This document shows, piece after piece, positions 1 to 6,444 of a stretch of DNA of 22,910 nucleotides. The translations under genes were made by a program, and so were the position numbers. The stretch lies in NCBI GenBank assembly GCA_023399375.1, contig JAEWPX010000025.1:1-22910 (forward strand). Reading direction: 5' to 3'. A model generated the notes under the pieces. The model had not been told where the DNA came from, searched no databases, and saw nothing but the letters and a program-made list of their open reading frames with translations. Numbering within the stretch: position 1 is the first letter of the stretch; the number at the start of each line of letters is the position of its first letter. The DNA is from Pseudomonadota bacterium (GTDB lineage: Bacteria; Desulfobacterota; Desulfovibrionia; Desulfovibrionales; Desulfovibrionaceae).

Positions 1-112
1 CGGCAAGCCAGGAGCGCAACGACGGCATCGCCGGCCCGATTCCGGCACCGCCGACACACCCCCGCAACCGACCACGCCTCCACCCGTTCCTGACCTCCCC
101 CGCCCAGGGGGT

Positions 113-146
113 CCGGGGGGGATAATCCCCCCCGGCCGCCGGAGGC
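113..146. repeat. Intergenic hairpin plus GC-rich repeat motif downstream of tyrS
   Basis: Bases 1-175 hold no gene that I can support. Within them, CC plus seven Gs (113-121) pairs perfectly with seven Cs plus GG (127-135) around a 5-base AT loop. The motif GGCCGCCGGAGGC (134-146) overlaps the right arm, and TTACTCTCCC follows at 161-170. The same motif and the same TTACTCTCCC recur after ribE at the other end of the window (22885-22908). The hairpin lies about 40 bases beyond the tyrS stop and could stop or protect that transcript, but no T-tract follows it on the minus strand. I read it as a dispersed intergenic repeat rather than a classical terminator. Confidence 0.45.
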
Positions 147-175
147 CTCTTTCCTCTCCCTTACTCTCCCCTGCC

Positions 176-1450
176 CTATCCCAGCGTCACGACGCCGTAG
201 TGCTTCTTGCCCTTGCGCAGGATGAGCAGATCGCCGCCGAGGAAGTCTTCGGGAGCGAGCGCCCGGTCTTCGGCGGTGACGCGCACGTTGTTGATGGAGA
301 TCGCGCCGGCTTTGATGTCCTTGCGCGCCTGGGAGTTGGAAGGGCAAAGGCCCATGTCGGCCAGCAGCTTGGGCAGGGGCGGCATGTCGTCCAGGGATTC
401 GAAAGTGAGGCCCGGGGCGGCTTCGAGGGCGGCCTTGAGGGTCTTGGGATCGACGGCGGCCAGGTCGCCGCCGCCGAAGAGCGCGCCGGTGACAGCCTCG
501 ACCTTGGCCAGTTCGGCTTCGCCGTGGATCATGGCCGTGGTTTCGCGGGCGAGGCGTTTCTGGGCGGCGCGCAGATGCGGCTCGGCCTCGGTCTGGGCGG
601 CCAGGGCGTCGATTTCTTCCCGAGTCAGGAAAGTGAAGTAGCGCAGATAGTTGACGACGTCGCGGTCGTCGGCGTTGATCCAGTACTGGTAGAAGGCGTA
701 GGGCGAGGTGAGTTCGGGGTTCAGGTAGATGGCCCCTTTCTCGCTTTTGCCGAATTTCGCGCCGGTCGCCGTGGTGATGAGCGGAAAGGTCAGGGCGAAG
801 GCCTGGTTGCCGGATTTGCGGCGGATGAGTTCGAGGCCGGCGGTGATGTTGCCGAACTGGTCGCCGCCGCCGATCTGCAAGGTGCAGTCGAGGGCGCGGT
901 TCAAGTGCTCATAATCCATGGACTGGAGGATCATGTAGCTGAATTCGGTGTAGGAAATGCCGGTTTCCTCGCGGCCGATGCGCGATTTCACGGAATCCTT
1001 GGCCATCATGTAGTTGATGGTGAAGTGCTTGCCGATGTCGCGCAGGAATTCGATGACGGAAAGCGGCCGGGTCCAGTCGAGGTTGTTGACGGGCGTGACA
1101 TCGCCCGCGACGCCGAGGTTCTCGAAGAAGGCCATGGCCTGTGCCCGGATCTTGGCGGCCGAGGCGGCGACGAGGTCGGCCGTCTTGAGTTGGCGCTCCT
1201 TGTCCTTGCCGCTGGGGTCGCCGATGAGGCCCGTGGCCCCGCCGAGGAGGAACAGGGGCTTGTGCCCGGCCTTGGCGAAGCGGGCAAGGGCGAGCAGGGG
1301 CACGAGATTGCCGATGTGCAGGCTGTCGGCCGTGGGGTCGAAGCCGCAGTAGAGCACGCGGCCCGGGGTATCGAGGTGTTCGCGCAGTCCTGCCTCGTCC
1401 GATGTCTGGTGCACGAGGCCGCGCCAGGAGAGTTCGTCGTAGATATTCAA
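176..1450 (-). CDS. tyrS: Tyrosyl-tRNA synthetase
   Basis: Class I aminoacyl-tRNA synthetase that charges tRNA-Tyr with tyrosine in the cytoplasm. The 424-residue length is normal for the bacterial TyrRS subgroup. The ATP-binding HIGH motif is HIGN at residues 45-48. The tyrosine/ATP pocket segment GGGDQFGN is near 194-201, and the KMSKS-equivalent loop reads KFGKS at 232-236. The C-terminal 70 residues (SNSQARKDIKAGAI...) are an S4 RNA-binding domain. The start is TTG at 1448-1450: there is no ATG, the N-terminus MNIYDELSWRG is typical of the family, and AAGGA lies 6 bases upstream. It is the last gene of the minus-strand run, 56 bases after the SPOR lipoprotein, so it is probably co-transcribed with it. 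The function is secure; the TTG start is inferred. Confidence 0.97.
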   Translation of the reverse strand: MNIYDELSWRGLVHQTSDEAGLREHLDTPGRVLYCGFDPTADSLHIGNLVPLLALARFAKAGHKPLFLLGGATGLIGDPSGKDKERQLKTADLVAASAAKIRAQAMAFFENLGVAGDVTPVNNLDWTRPLSVIEFLRDIGKHFTINYMMAKDSVKSRIGREETGISYTEFSYMILQSMDYEHLNRALDCTLQIGGGDQFGNITAGLELIRRKSGNQAFALTFPLITTATGAKFGKSEKGAIYLNPELTSPYAFYQYWINADDRDVVNYLRYFTFLTREEIDALAAQTEAEPHLRAAQKRLARETTAMIHGEAELAKVEAVTGALFGGGDLAAVDPKTLKAALEAAPGLTFESLDDMPPLPKLLADMGLCPSNSQARKDIKAGAISINNVRVTAEDRALAPEDFLGGDLLILRKGKKHYGVVTLG

Positions 1451-1506
1451 GGCGAATCCTTTTGCCGCAGGGGCGGTTTTTCGGAGGCGACGGGGCTGGC
1501 GGCCGG

Positions 1507-1872
1507 TCAGATGTCCTTGGCCGGCACGGCCGGCGCTGCCGTGGCCGGTGCGGCCTTGTCGGACTTGGGACCGCGCAGGTAGGGCTTGACGCCGCTTATG
1601 CGTTCGAGCCGCGTCAAGGTGTCCGGCGCGTGGTCGTATACGTCCACGAGGACGTTCAGGTAGAACTGGCCGTTTTTGATGTCGGTCTCGATGCGGCTGT
1701 CGAAACCGTTTTGCTGCAATTTGCCTTTGAGCTCCTCGGCATTCTGGTACTTGCTGAACGAGCCCACCTGATAGGTTTCATGGGGGCGTTGCCAGTCGTA
1801 GACCGTTTCGTCGGCGCACCCGGCCAGATTCAAGGCGGCAAGAATGACGGCTATCGCGAGCAGACGTCGCAT
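1507..1872 (-). CDS. SPOR-domain lipoprotein
   Basis: Predicted 121-residue exported lipoprotein. The N-terminus MRRLLAIAVILAALNLAGC is a lipoprotein signal with lipobox LAGC and acylated Cys19. Residues about 34-100 (YQVGSFSKYQNAEELKGKL...) have the length and YQVGSF opening of a SPOR repeat, which in characterised proteins binds denuded glycan strands of septal peptidoglycan. An Ala/Pro/Lys-rich tail ends the protein. I chose the ATG at 1870-1872 because GGGAG lies 5 bases upstream and the signal peptide starts there; a longer in-frame reading would bury it. It lies 10 bases after the stop of the secreted protein upstream, so the two are probably translationally coupled. A septal or cell-wall role fits the ZapA and MreB genes elsewhere in the window, but the exact function is unknown. 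Confidence 0.85.
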   Translation of the reverse strand: MRRLLAIAVILAALNLAGCADETVYDWQRPHETYQVGSFSKYQNAEELKGKLQQNGFDSRIETDIKNGQFYLNVLVDVYDHAPDTLTRLERISGVKPYLRGPKSDKAAPATAAPAVPAKDI

Positions 1873-1882
1873 GGAGACTCCC

Positions 1883-2356
1883 TTAAGGTTTTCCGGAACG
1901 ACGCTGCTTGTCGTTGTATTCGATGATTTCGGTGCGGCCGTTCTGCTTTTCGGTGACAAGCAGCAGCTTGTCGCCGTCCACGTTGATATTGACCAGGCGC
2001 GAGCATTTGTTGATGCCCGGCACGACGGCGAAGTTCTTGTCCGCGCCCACGGTCACCAGATCGTAGGTGATGGGGCATTCGGCGTTGCCCACGCCGTGGC
2101 GCAACAGCAGCGCGTCGAAGCCGTCGTTCGGCTCGCCCACGCTCATGTAGGACTGGGCGGTGAGCGCCGCGCCGGGGGCCTGGTGAATGGGCCGGCCGTT
2201 GAGGGTGATGGAGGAGGACCCGCCGTCGCGGATGACCTCCAGGGGCCCGGCCACGGTCATGTAGATGGCCATGCGTTCGGGCGCGGCCCAGGCGGCGGCG
2301 GCGACGAGGCTCAGGCAGACGGCGGCGACGAGGGTCGCGGCGCGGCGCAGGTTCAT
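1883..2356 (-). CDS. Secreted protein of unknown function
   Basis: I do not recognise this 157-residue protein. Residues 1-24 form a Sec signal peptide (positive MNLRR, hydrophobic core, AWA before Ala25), so the mature protein should be periplasmic or outer-surface. The mature part is beta-rich, with alternating hydrophobic residues, and contains two cysteines (about C94 and C118) that could form a disulfide bond after export. The C-terminus is charged (NDKQRRSGKP). The ATG overlaps the ymdB stop as ATGA and GGAGGA lies 6 bases upstream, so translation is coupled to ymdB. The next gene is the SPOR lipoprotein, 10 bases away. An envelope role is plausible by position only. I see no catalytic motif. 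Confidence 0.8.
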   Translation of the reverse strand: MNLRRAATLVAAVCLSLVAAAAWAAPERMAIYMTVAGPLEVIRDGGSSSITLNGRPIHQAPGAALTAQSYMSVGEPNDGFDALLLRHGVGNAECPITYDLVTVGADKNFAVVPGINKCSRLVNINVDGDKLLLVTEKQNGRTEIIEYNDKQRRSGKP

Positions 2357-3162
2357 GGCGATTCCTCCGTTTGCCGGCGGCCGTTTTCCGGATGCCGCCA
2401 GGCAGCGATAGTTACGACCTTGCCCGTGGCCGCGTCAACATCCAGCAGTGCGCCTTCGAAACGCGGCGCGGCGCGCGACACCGTAAAGCGCGCGGGCAAT
2501 CCCGTCAGGAAGCGGGCGATGACTTCTTCGGGGTCCATGCCGAGGGCGGAATCCGACGGACCGGTCATGCCGCAGTCGGAGAGAAGCGCCGTGCCCCGGG
2601 GCAGAAGCTGCGCATCGGCGGTCTGGACATGGGTGTGGGTGCCGAGCACGGCGCTCACCCGGCCGTCCAGATAGTAGGCCAAGGCCTTTTTTTCGGAAGT
2701 GGCCTCGGCGTGGAAATCCACGAGTCGCACGCGCACGTCGGCCGGCAGCTCGGCCAGGATGGCGTCCGCGGCGCGAAAGGGGCAGTCCACGGCCTGCATG
2801 AAGACCCGGCCGAGGAGATTGATCACGGCATACGGCGGCTTGTCCTTGGGACGGTAGACCTGCCAACCGCGCCCCGGCGCACCGGGGGGATAGTTGGCCG
2901 GGCGCAGCATGCGCTCCTCGGTCTCCATAAAGGGCGTGACGTCCTTGTGGCGGAAGGTGTGGTTGCCGCCGGTGAGGACGTCGATGCCGGCATCCAGCAA
3001 CTGGCGCGCCGCCTTTGCCGTGACGCCGATACCGCCCGAGGCGTTCTCGCCGTTGGCGACGACGAGGTCGCAGCAGCAGTCCCGACGCACCTGGCGCAGG
3101 CGCTCGAAAACGATGCTTCGGCCCGGCCGGCCCACGATGTCGCCGAGAAACAAGATTCGCAT
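2353..3162 (-). CDS. ymdB: YmdB-family metallophosphoesterase (TIGR00282)
   Basis: Dinuclear-metal phosphodiesterase. The Bacillus YmdB homologue hydrolyses 2',3'-cyclic nucleotides. The 269-residue length fits the family. Metal-site signatures are present in order: GDIVG (7-11, Asp8), GEN (38-40), GNH (66-68), DFHAE (149-153) and GTHTHV (174-179). The start is ATG 3160-3162, with AAGGA about 11 bases upstream. The gene sits one gene away from rny, an association seen in Firmicutes as well, which supports a link to RNA turnover or cyclic-nucleotide clearance. Three consecutive cysteines at 29-31, before the GEN motif, are unusual to my eye. The C-terminal end overlaps the next gene by 4 bases. 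The cellular substrate in this organism is unknown. Confidence 0.93.
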   Translation of the reverse strand: MRILFLGDIVGRPGRSIVFERLRQVRRDCCCDLVVANGENASGGIGVTAKAARQLLDAGIDVLTGGNHTFRHKDVTPFMETEERMLRPANYPPGAPGRGWQVYRPKDKPPYAVINLLGRVFMQAVDCPFRAADAILAELPADVRVRLVDFHAEATSEKKALAYYLDGRVSAVLGTHTHVQTADAQLLPRGTALLSDCGMTGPSDSALGMDPEEVIARFLTGLPARFTVSRAAPRFEGALLDVDAATGKVVTIAAWRHPENGRRQTEESP

Positions 3163-3189
3163 GGCGCGTACGTTCCTTTTTTCCGAGCC

Positions 3190-3918
3190 TCAGCTCCGCC
3201 CGTCCCGGTCCAGGACCCTGGCCGCGAGCAGCAGGTCCCCCGAGGGCGCGCCGCCCCGGCCCGGCTCTCCCGCGCCAGGGACCACGAGCACGTCGCCCGT
3301 GGCCGTGCCGGCGGGCACGTGGACCACGACGACGCCCGGACCAAACGCCCGCCCGCTTCCCCGGCAGCTGGTGCAAGGCGTGCGGTCGAGGCCCTTGCCG
3401 GCGCAGGCCGGACAGGTGCGCGAAAAGGTCACCGCTCCGGACGGCTCGGCAATGGTCCCCCGGCCGCCGCAAACCCAGCAGGCGGCCAGCCGCGCGCCCG
3501 TGCCGGCGCAGGCCGGGCAGGCCATGGCCGGCGCGGCGCCGATATGCAGCCTGCCGCCATCCCCGGCCACGTTTGCGGGAATGTCGAGGGTCCAGCGCAC
3601 GTCCGCGCCGCGTCGCGGGAAAGGAGGCGCGGCGACGAAAAAGGCGTCGTCAACGGGCGCGCGCGCTGCGTCTTCCAGCGCTTCGAAGCGCACGACCGGG
3701 GCCGGCACGCCGCGTTCCTGGTCGTAGGCGGCCCGGCGCAGCGGATCGGCCAGCATGGCGTAGGCTTGGCCCAGGGTGAGGAAGCGTTCCACGGCCCGGG
3801 GATCGTCCGGATGGACGTCGGGATGGCAGGCCAGCGCCCTGGCCCGGTAGGCCCGGCGGAGGGCCGCGGCGTCGGCGTCGGGTGCGACGCCGAGCAGCGC
3901 ATACGGATCGTCCGGCAC
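3190..3918 (-). CDS. Short J-domain protein with DnaJ-type zinc finger
   Basis: A 242-residue DnaJ-like co-chaperone. The J-domain spans about residues 5-68 with the HPD tripeptide at 32-34, so it should stimulate an Hsp70 (DnaK). There is no Gly/Phe linker. Four Cys pairs in CxxCxGxG form (C134/C137, C147/C150, C169/C172, C182/C185) make a complete type-I zinc-binding region. The following beta segment (VVVVHVPAGTATGDVLVV...) resembles only one DnaJ substrate-binding lobe. Full DnaJ is about 375 residues, so this is a compact paralogue rather than the housekeeping dnaJ. The start is GTG 3916-3918 with a G-rich sequence just upstream. It lies between rny and ymdB. A client in RNA turnover is suggested by position only. 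Confidence 0.88.
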   Translation of the reverse strand: MPDDPYALLGVAPDADAAALRRAYRARALACHPDVHPDDPRAVERFLTLGQAYAMLADPLRRAAYDQERGVPAPVVRFEALEDAARAPVDDAFFVAAPPFPRRGADVRWTLDIPANVAGDGGRLHIGAAPAMACPACAGTGARLAACWVCGGRGTIAEPSGAVTFSRTCPACAGKGLDRTPCTSCRGSGRAFGPGVVVVHVPAGTATGDVLVVPGAGEPGRGGAPSGDLLLAARVLDRDGRS

Positions 3919-3935
3919 CCCGCCCCCGTAAGCGG

Positions 3936-3963
3936 CCCGGGAGACGCGGCCGCGCCTCCCGGG
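3936..3963 (-). terminator. Strong hairpin between rny and the J-protein gene
   Basis: CCCGGGAG (3936-3943) pairs with CTCCCGGG (3956-3963), and the 12-base interval can pair further through CGCG/CGCG. It lies directly after the rny stop on the minus strand. No T-tract follows, so it may be an attenuator or an mRNA-stabilising 3' end rather than an intrinsic terminator. Confidence 0.4.
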
Positions 3964-3982
3964 GATTGGGCCTTTGGCCGCG

Positions 3983-5542
3983 TTATTTGGCGAATCCGAC
4001 CGCGCGCTTTTCGCGAATGACCGTGACCCGGATCTGGCCAGGGTAGGTCAGGTTATCCTCGATGCGCTTGGCGATGTCCTTGCAGAGCAGGAACGTCTTG
4101 TCGTCGTCCACGTTCTCGGAATCGACGACCACACGGATCTCGCGCCCGGCCTGGATGGCGTAGGCCTTGGACACGCCGTTGAAGTCAAGCGCCAGGTTTT
4201 CGAGCTCCTCCAGGCGCTTGACGTAGCTTTCGAGCAGCTCCTTGCGCGCGCCCGGACGCGCGCCGGAGAGACTGTCCGCGGCCTGGACCAGGGTCGCCAG
4301 CACGGACTTGGGCGGCACGTCCTCATGGTGGGCCTGGATGGCGTGCAGGATGTCGGCGGGTTCGCCGTACTTCTTGGCCAGATCCGCGCCGATCATGGCG
4401 TGGGGGCCCTCGATCTCGTGGTCCACGGCCTTGCCGATGTCGTGCAGCAGGCCGGCGCGCTTGGCGCGCTTGACGTCGAGGCCGAGTTCCGCGGCCATGA
4501 TGCCGGCGAGGGTGGCGACTTCGAGGGAGTGCTGGAGCACGTTTTGCGAATAGCTGGTGCGGTATTGGAGCTGGCCGAGCAGGCGCACGAGCTCGGGATG
4601 GATGCCGTGGACGCCGCTGTCGAAGGTGGCCTGCTCGCCGATTTCGCGAACCTTGATGTCCAGTTCCTGCTCGCACTTTTTGACTATGTCCTCGATGCGC
4701 GCGGGGTGGATGCGGCCGTCGGTGATGAGACGTTCGAGGGCCATCTTGGCGATCTGGCGCTTGAGCGGCGAAAAGGCCGAGAGGATGACGGTCTCGGGGG
4801 TGTCGTCGATGATGAGGTCCACGCCCGTGGCGGCTTCCAGGGCGCGGATGTTGCGGCCCTCGCGGCCGATGATGCGGCCTTTCATTTCCTCGGAGGGCAG
4901 GGTCACGGCGGTGACGGTCTGCTCGGCCACGAAATCGCCGGCATAGCGCTGGATGGCCAGGGCGAGGATCTTCTTGCCGCTCTTGTCCGCGGTCTCCTTG
5001 GCCTCCATCTCGATCTGGCGGATCATGCGCGCGGCGTCGTGGCGCGTCTTGGACTCGATCTCGGCCATGAGGCGTTTTTTGGCCTCTTCCATGGTGAGGC
5101 CGGAAATTTCCTGCAGGCGCTTGTCGTGTTCCTCGGCCAGGCGGGAAAGCTCTTCGCCTTTCTCGTCGAGCTCGCGCTCCTTGCCGGTGAGACGCTTCTC
5201 CACGGCGAGCAGGTCGCTTTCCTTCTGGACGATCTGTTCCTGCTTTTCCTCCAGGCGCTCGCGGCGACGCAGCACCTGTTCCTCTTTTTCCTCGACGGAG
5301 GCGATCTTATCGCGAAATTCCTTTTCCAGGTCCTGCTTCTGGCGGAACAGTTCGTCCTGGGCGGCGAGCACGACTTCCTTCTTGTGCGCGGAAGCCTCCT
5401 TGCGCGCCTCGTCGAGGATACGGTCGGCGAGTGTTTTGGCCTCGTTGAGTGTTTTTTGCGAAATCCACTTGTCGAGGTAGTAGCCGGCGGGGAGGCCGAG
5501 GCCCACGCCGAAAATCCCCATGAATATGGTCGAGAATTCCAT
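3983..5542 (-). CDS. rny: Ribonuclease Y
   Basis: Membrane-anchored endoribonuclease that starts bulk mRNA decay in bacteria lacking RNase E or working beside it. The 519-residue length is standard. Residues about 4-23 form the N-terminal membrane anchor. Residues about 30-195 are a long charged coiled coil. A KH RNA-binding domain follows, with GRIIGREGRN at 222-231, and then an HD domain with the catalytic His-Asp pair at 367-368 (GLLHDIGKA). The start is ATG 5540-5542 with GGGAG 5 bases upstream. The reading frame stays open upstream, but that extension runs into the 6S RNA gene and is not coding. The gene lies downstream of ssrS and upstream of the J-protein and ymdB, in the same direction. 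Confidence 0.97.
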   Translation of the reverse strand: MEFSTIFMGIFGVGLGLPAGYYLDKWISQKTLNEAKTLADRILDEARKEASAHKKEVVLAAQDELFRQKQDLEKEFRDKIASVEEKEEQVLRRRERLEEKQEQIVQKESDLLAVEKRLTGKERELDEKGEELSRLAEEHDKRLQEISGLTMEEAKKRLMAEIESKTRHDAARMIRQIEMEAKETADKSGKKILALAIQRYAGDFVAEQTVTAVTLPSEEMKGRIIGREGRNIRALEAATGVDLIIDDTPETVILSAFSPLKRQIAKMALERLITDGRIHPARIEDIVKKCEQELDIKVREIGEQATFDSGVHGIHPELVRLLGQLQYRTSYSQNVLQHSLEVATLAGIMAAELGLDVKRAKRAGLLHDIGKAVDHEIEGPHAMIGADLAKKYGEPADILHAIQAHHEDVPPKSVLATLVQAADSLSGARPGARKELLESYVKRLEELENLALDFNGVSKAYAIQAGREIRVVVDSENVDDDKTFLLCKDIAKRIEDNLTYPGQIRVTVIREKRAVGFAK

Positions 5543-5711
5543 ACGTTCTCCCGAAGCGGAGAGAGGAAAGGGCACGCATGAAAAGAGCCGGATTCCGTGG
5601 GGAATCCTGGGAGCAGGCCTTTTGAGGCCGCATGGGGAGTGGCGCGCTTCCAGGTGCCGCGTCAGCCGGCCGCCGCATTGGCCGGGGCGCGGGTTCTCCT
5701 GGTTTATATAA
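5543..5711 (-). other. Leader region between 6S RNA and rny
   Basis: This 169-base stretch holds no convincing gene. On the minus strand it contains a small hairpin (GGATTCC 5601-5607 with GGAATCC 5590-5596, 4-base loop) followed by GGCTCTTTT, a weak terminator or attenuator candidate. A GGCC/GGCC mini-hairpin lies further upstream at about 5617-5630. An AT-rich patch containing TATATA (5704-5709) directly follows the 6S RNA 3' end and could mark a processing site or a -10 element, but I found no good -35 to go with it. Confidence 0.35.
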
Positions 5712-5889
5712 AAGCCCCGGAGCGCCGTGTCGTTAATTCTTTTGAACCTTGGCAACCAAGGTGGACGCCCCTGTTTGACCTTCAGGCCACCCGGACGAAG
5801 CCGGGCACGCTCACCGGCCACGCGTCGCGGCATCCTATTTTTGAGTATCGGCTCAAAAATAAACTAACGATCACGCACACCCCAGGGAA
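5712..5889 (-). ncRNA. ssrS: 6S RNA
   Basis: About 178 nt. Read on the minus strand, it shares landmark segments with Escherichia coli 6S RNA in the same order: CCCUGGGGUGU near the 5' end, GAGCCGAUA, GGUGAGCGUGCCCGG with UCCGGG, CACCUUGG with CAAGGUUCAA, and CGGCGCUCCGGGG at the 3' end. The two ends form a long closing stem, and UCGUUAGUU pairs with AAUUAACGA next to the central bubble. 6S RNA imitates an open promoter, sequesters sigma-70 RNA polymerase in stationary phase, and is released by pRNA synthesis. Its place directly after zapA matches the conserved zapA-ssrS linkage in proteobacteria. End positions are uncertain by several bases. Confidence 0.9.
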
Positions 5890-5895
5890 CTTTTC

Positions 5896-5925
5896 CCTGT
5901 ACCGCCGCCGTCCGGCGACGTTCAA
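5896..5925 (-). promoter_or_regulatory. Candidate ssrS promoter
   Basis: On the minus strand TTGAAC (5920-5925) is followed after 18 bases by TACAGG (5896-5901). This places a start near 5889, the 5' end expected from the 6S structure. The -35 box is good and the -10 box weak (3 of 6 matches). The -35 overlaps the zapA stop codon. Processing from a zapA read-through transcript is the alternative. Confidence 0.35.
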
Positions 5926-6176
5926 TCTATCTTTGTCAGCAGCTTTGAAACCCGGGTTTCCAGATCGCCGAGCTGCCGGTGCGACATGAGCACATCGTCG
6001 GCCAGACCCAATGCGACAAAGGCCAGCAATTTCTCCTTGCCGAGAGCTTTCCCGCCCGCCTTCAACATGTTGTATCGTTGTTCCACCAATTCCCTGGCGG
6101 AATCGACGCGCTCCTGCGGCGCGTCCGTCTTAAACGACAAATCTAAGCCCAAAATGGACAAATTGTAGCTGGGCAT
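5922..6176 (-). CDS. zapA: Cell division protein ZapA
   Basis: Small FtsZ-ring-associated protein that bundles FtsZ filaments at midcell. The 84 residues begin MPSYNLSILGLDLSFKTDAP, matching the ZapA N-terminal beta hairpin. Helices follow, and the C-terminal part (LGDLETRVSKLLTKID) should form the coiled coil. The middle segment KEKLLAFVALGLADDVL corresponds to the conserved helix containing 'AALNISYEL' in E. coli ZapA. I chose ATG 6174-6176. An in-frame GTG at 6195-6197 would add seven residues; neither has a strong Shine-Dalgarno. The gene follows the coiled-coil gene by 45 bases and precedes ssrS. Confidence 0.88.
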   Translation of the reverse strand: MPSYNLSILGLDLSFKTDAPQERVDSARELVEQRYNMLKAGGKALGKEKLLAFVALGLADDVLMSHRQLGDLETRVSKLLTKID

Positions 6177-6221
6177 CGACGTACCGGGAAGACCCACCCG
6201 ACCGACCTGCCGGCCTGGCGC

Positions 6222-6401
6222 TTACGAATCGAGTTCCGTCTGGAGTTTTTCCAGAAGGCTGTCGATCCTTTGAGCCACGGCTTTTTTCTCTTCGGCAAGC
6301 CGCGACGCCTCGGCTCGAAGCGCGGCGTTCTCCTCTTCCAGGGCCTTTTTACGGGCCAGAAGCTTTTCCACACGTTCTTCAAGCGTATCGAAAATGTCCA
6401 T
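6222..6401 (-). CDS. Small coiled-coil protein, ZapB-like
   Basis: A 59-residue protein beginning MDIFDTLEERVEKLLARKKA and ending with TAA at 6222-6224. Almost the whole chain is heptad-like and rich in Leu, Glu, Lys and Ala (LEEENAALRAEASRLAEEKK), with no proline or glycine: a single coiled coil, as in the 81-residue E. coli ZapB, which binds ZapA and the Z-ring. The ATG (6399-6401) has AGGAAGGGA just upstream. The gene fits neatly between the glmU stop and zapA on the same strand, whereas the longer overlapping frame in this place gives an Arg/Trp-rich, improbable protein. Assignment to ZapB rests on position and coiled-coil character, not on a recognised signature. Confidence 0.8.
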   Translation of the reverse strand: MDIFDTLEERVEKLLARKKALEEENAALRAEASRLAEEKKAVAQRIDSLLEKLQTELDS

Positions 6402-6444
6402 GTCCCTTCCTACAACGCAATGCCCCGAAAAGCAAGCAGCGGCC

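Noticed and set aside
5543..5833. N-terminal extension of RNase Y by about 97 codons
   Set aside because: The extension runs through the 6S RNA and the leader, has no family resemblance, and a good ribosome site precedes the standard start at 5542.
6143..6382. A 79-codon minus-strand frame overlapping zapA and the coiled-coil gene
   Set aside because: Arg/Trp/Pro-rich and unlike any protein; the other frame gives a clean coiled coil with a ribosome site.
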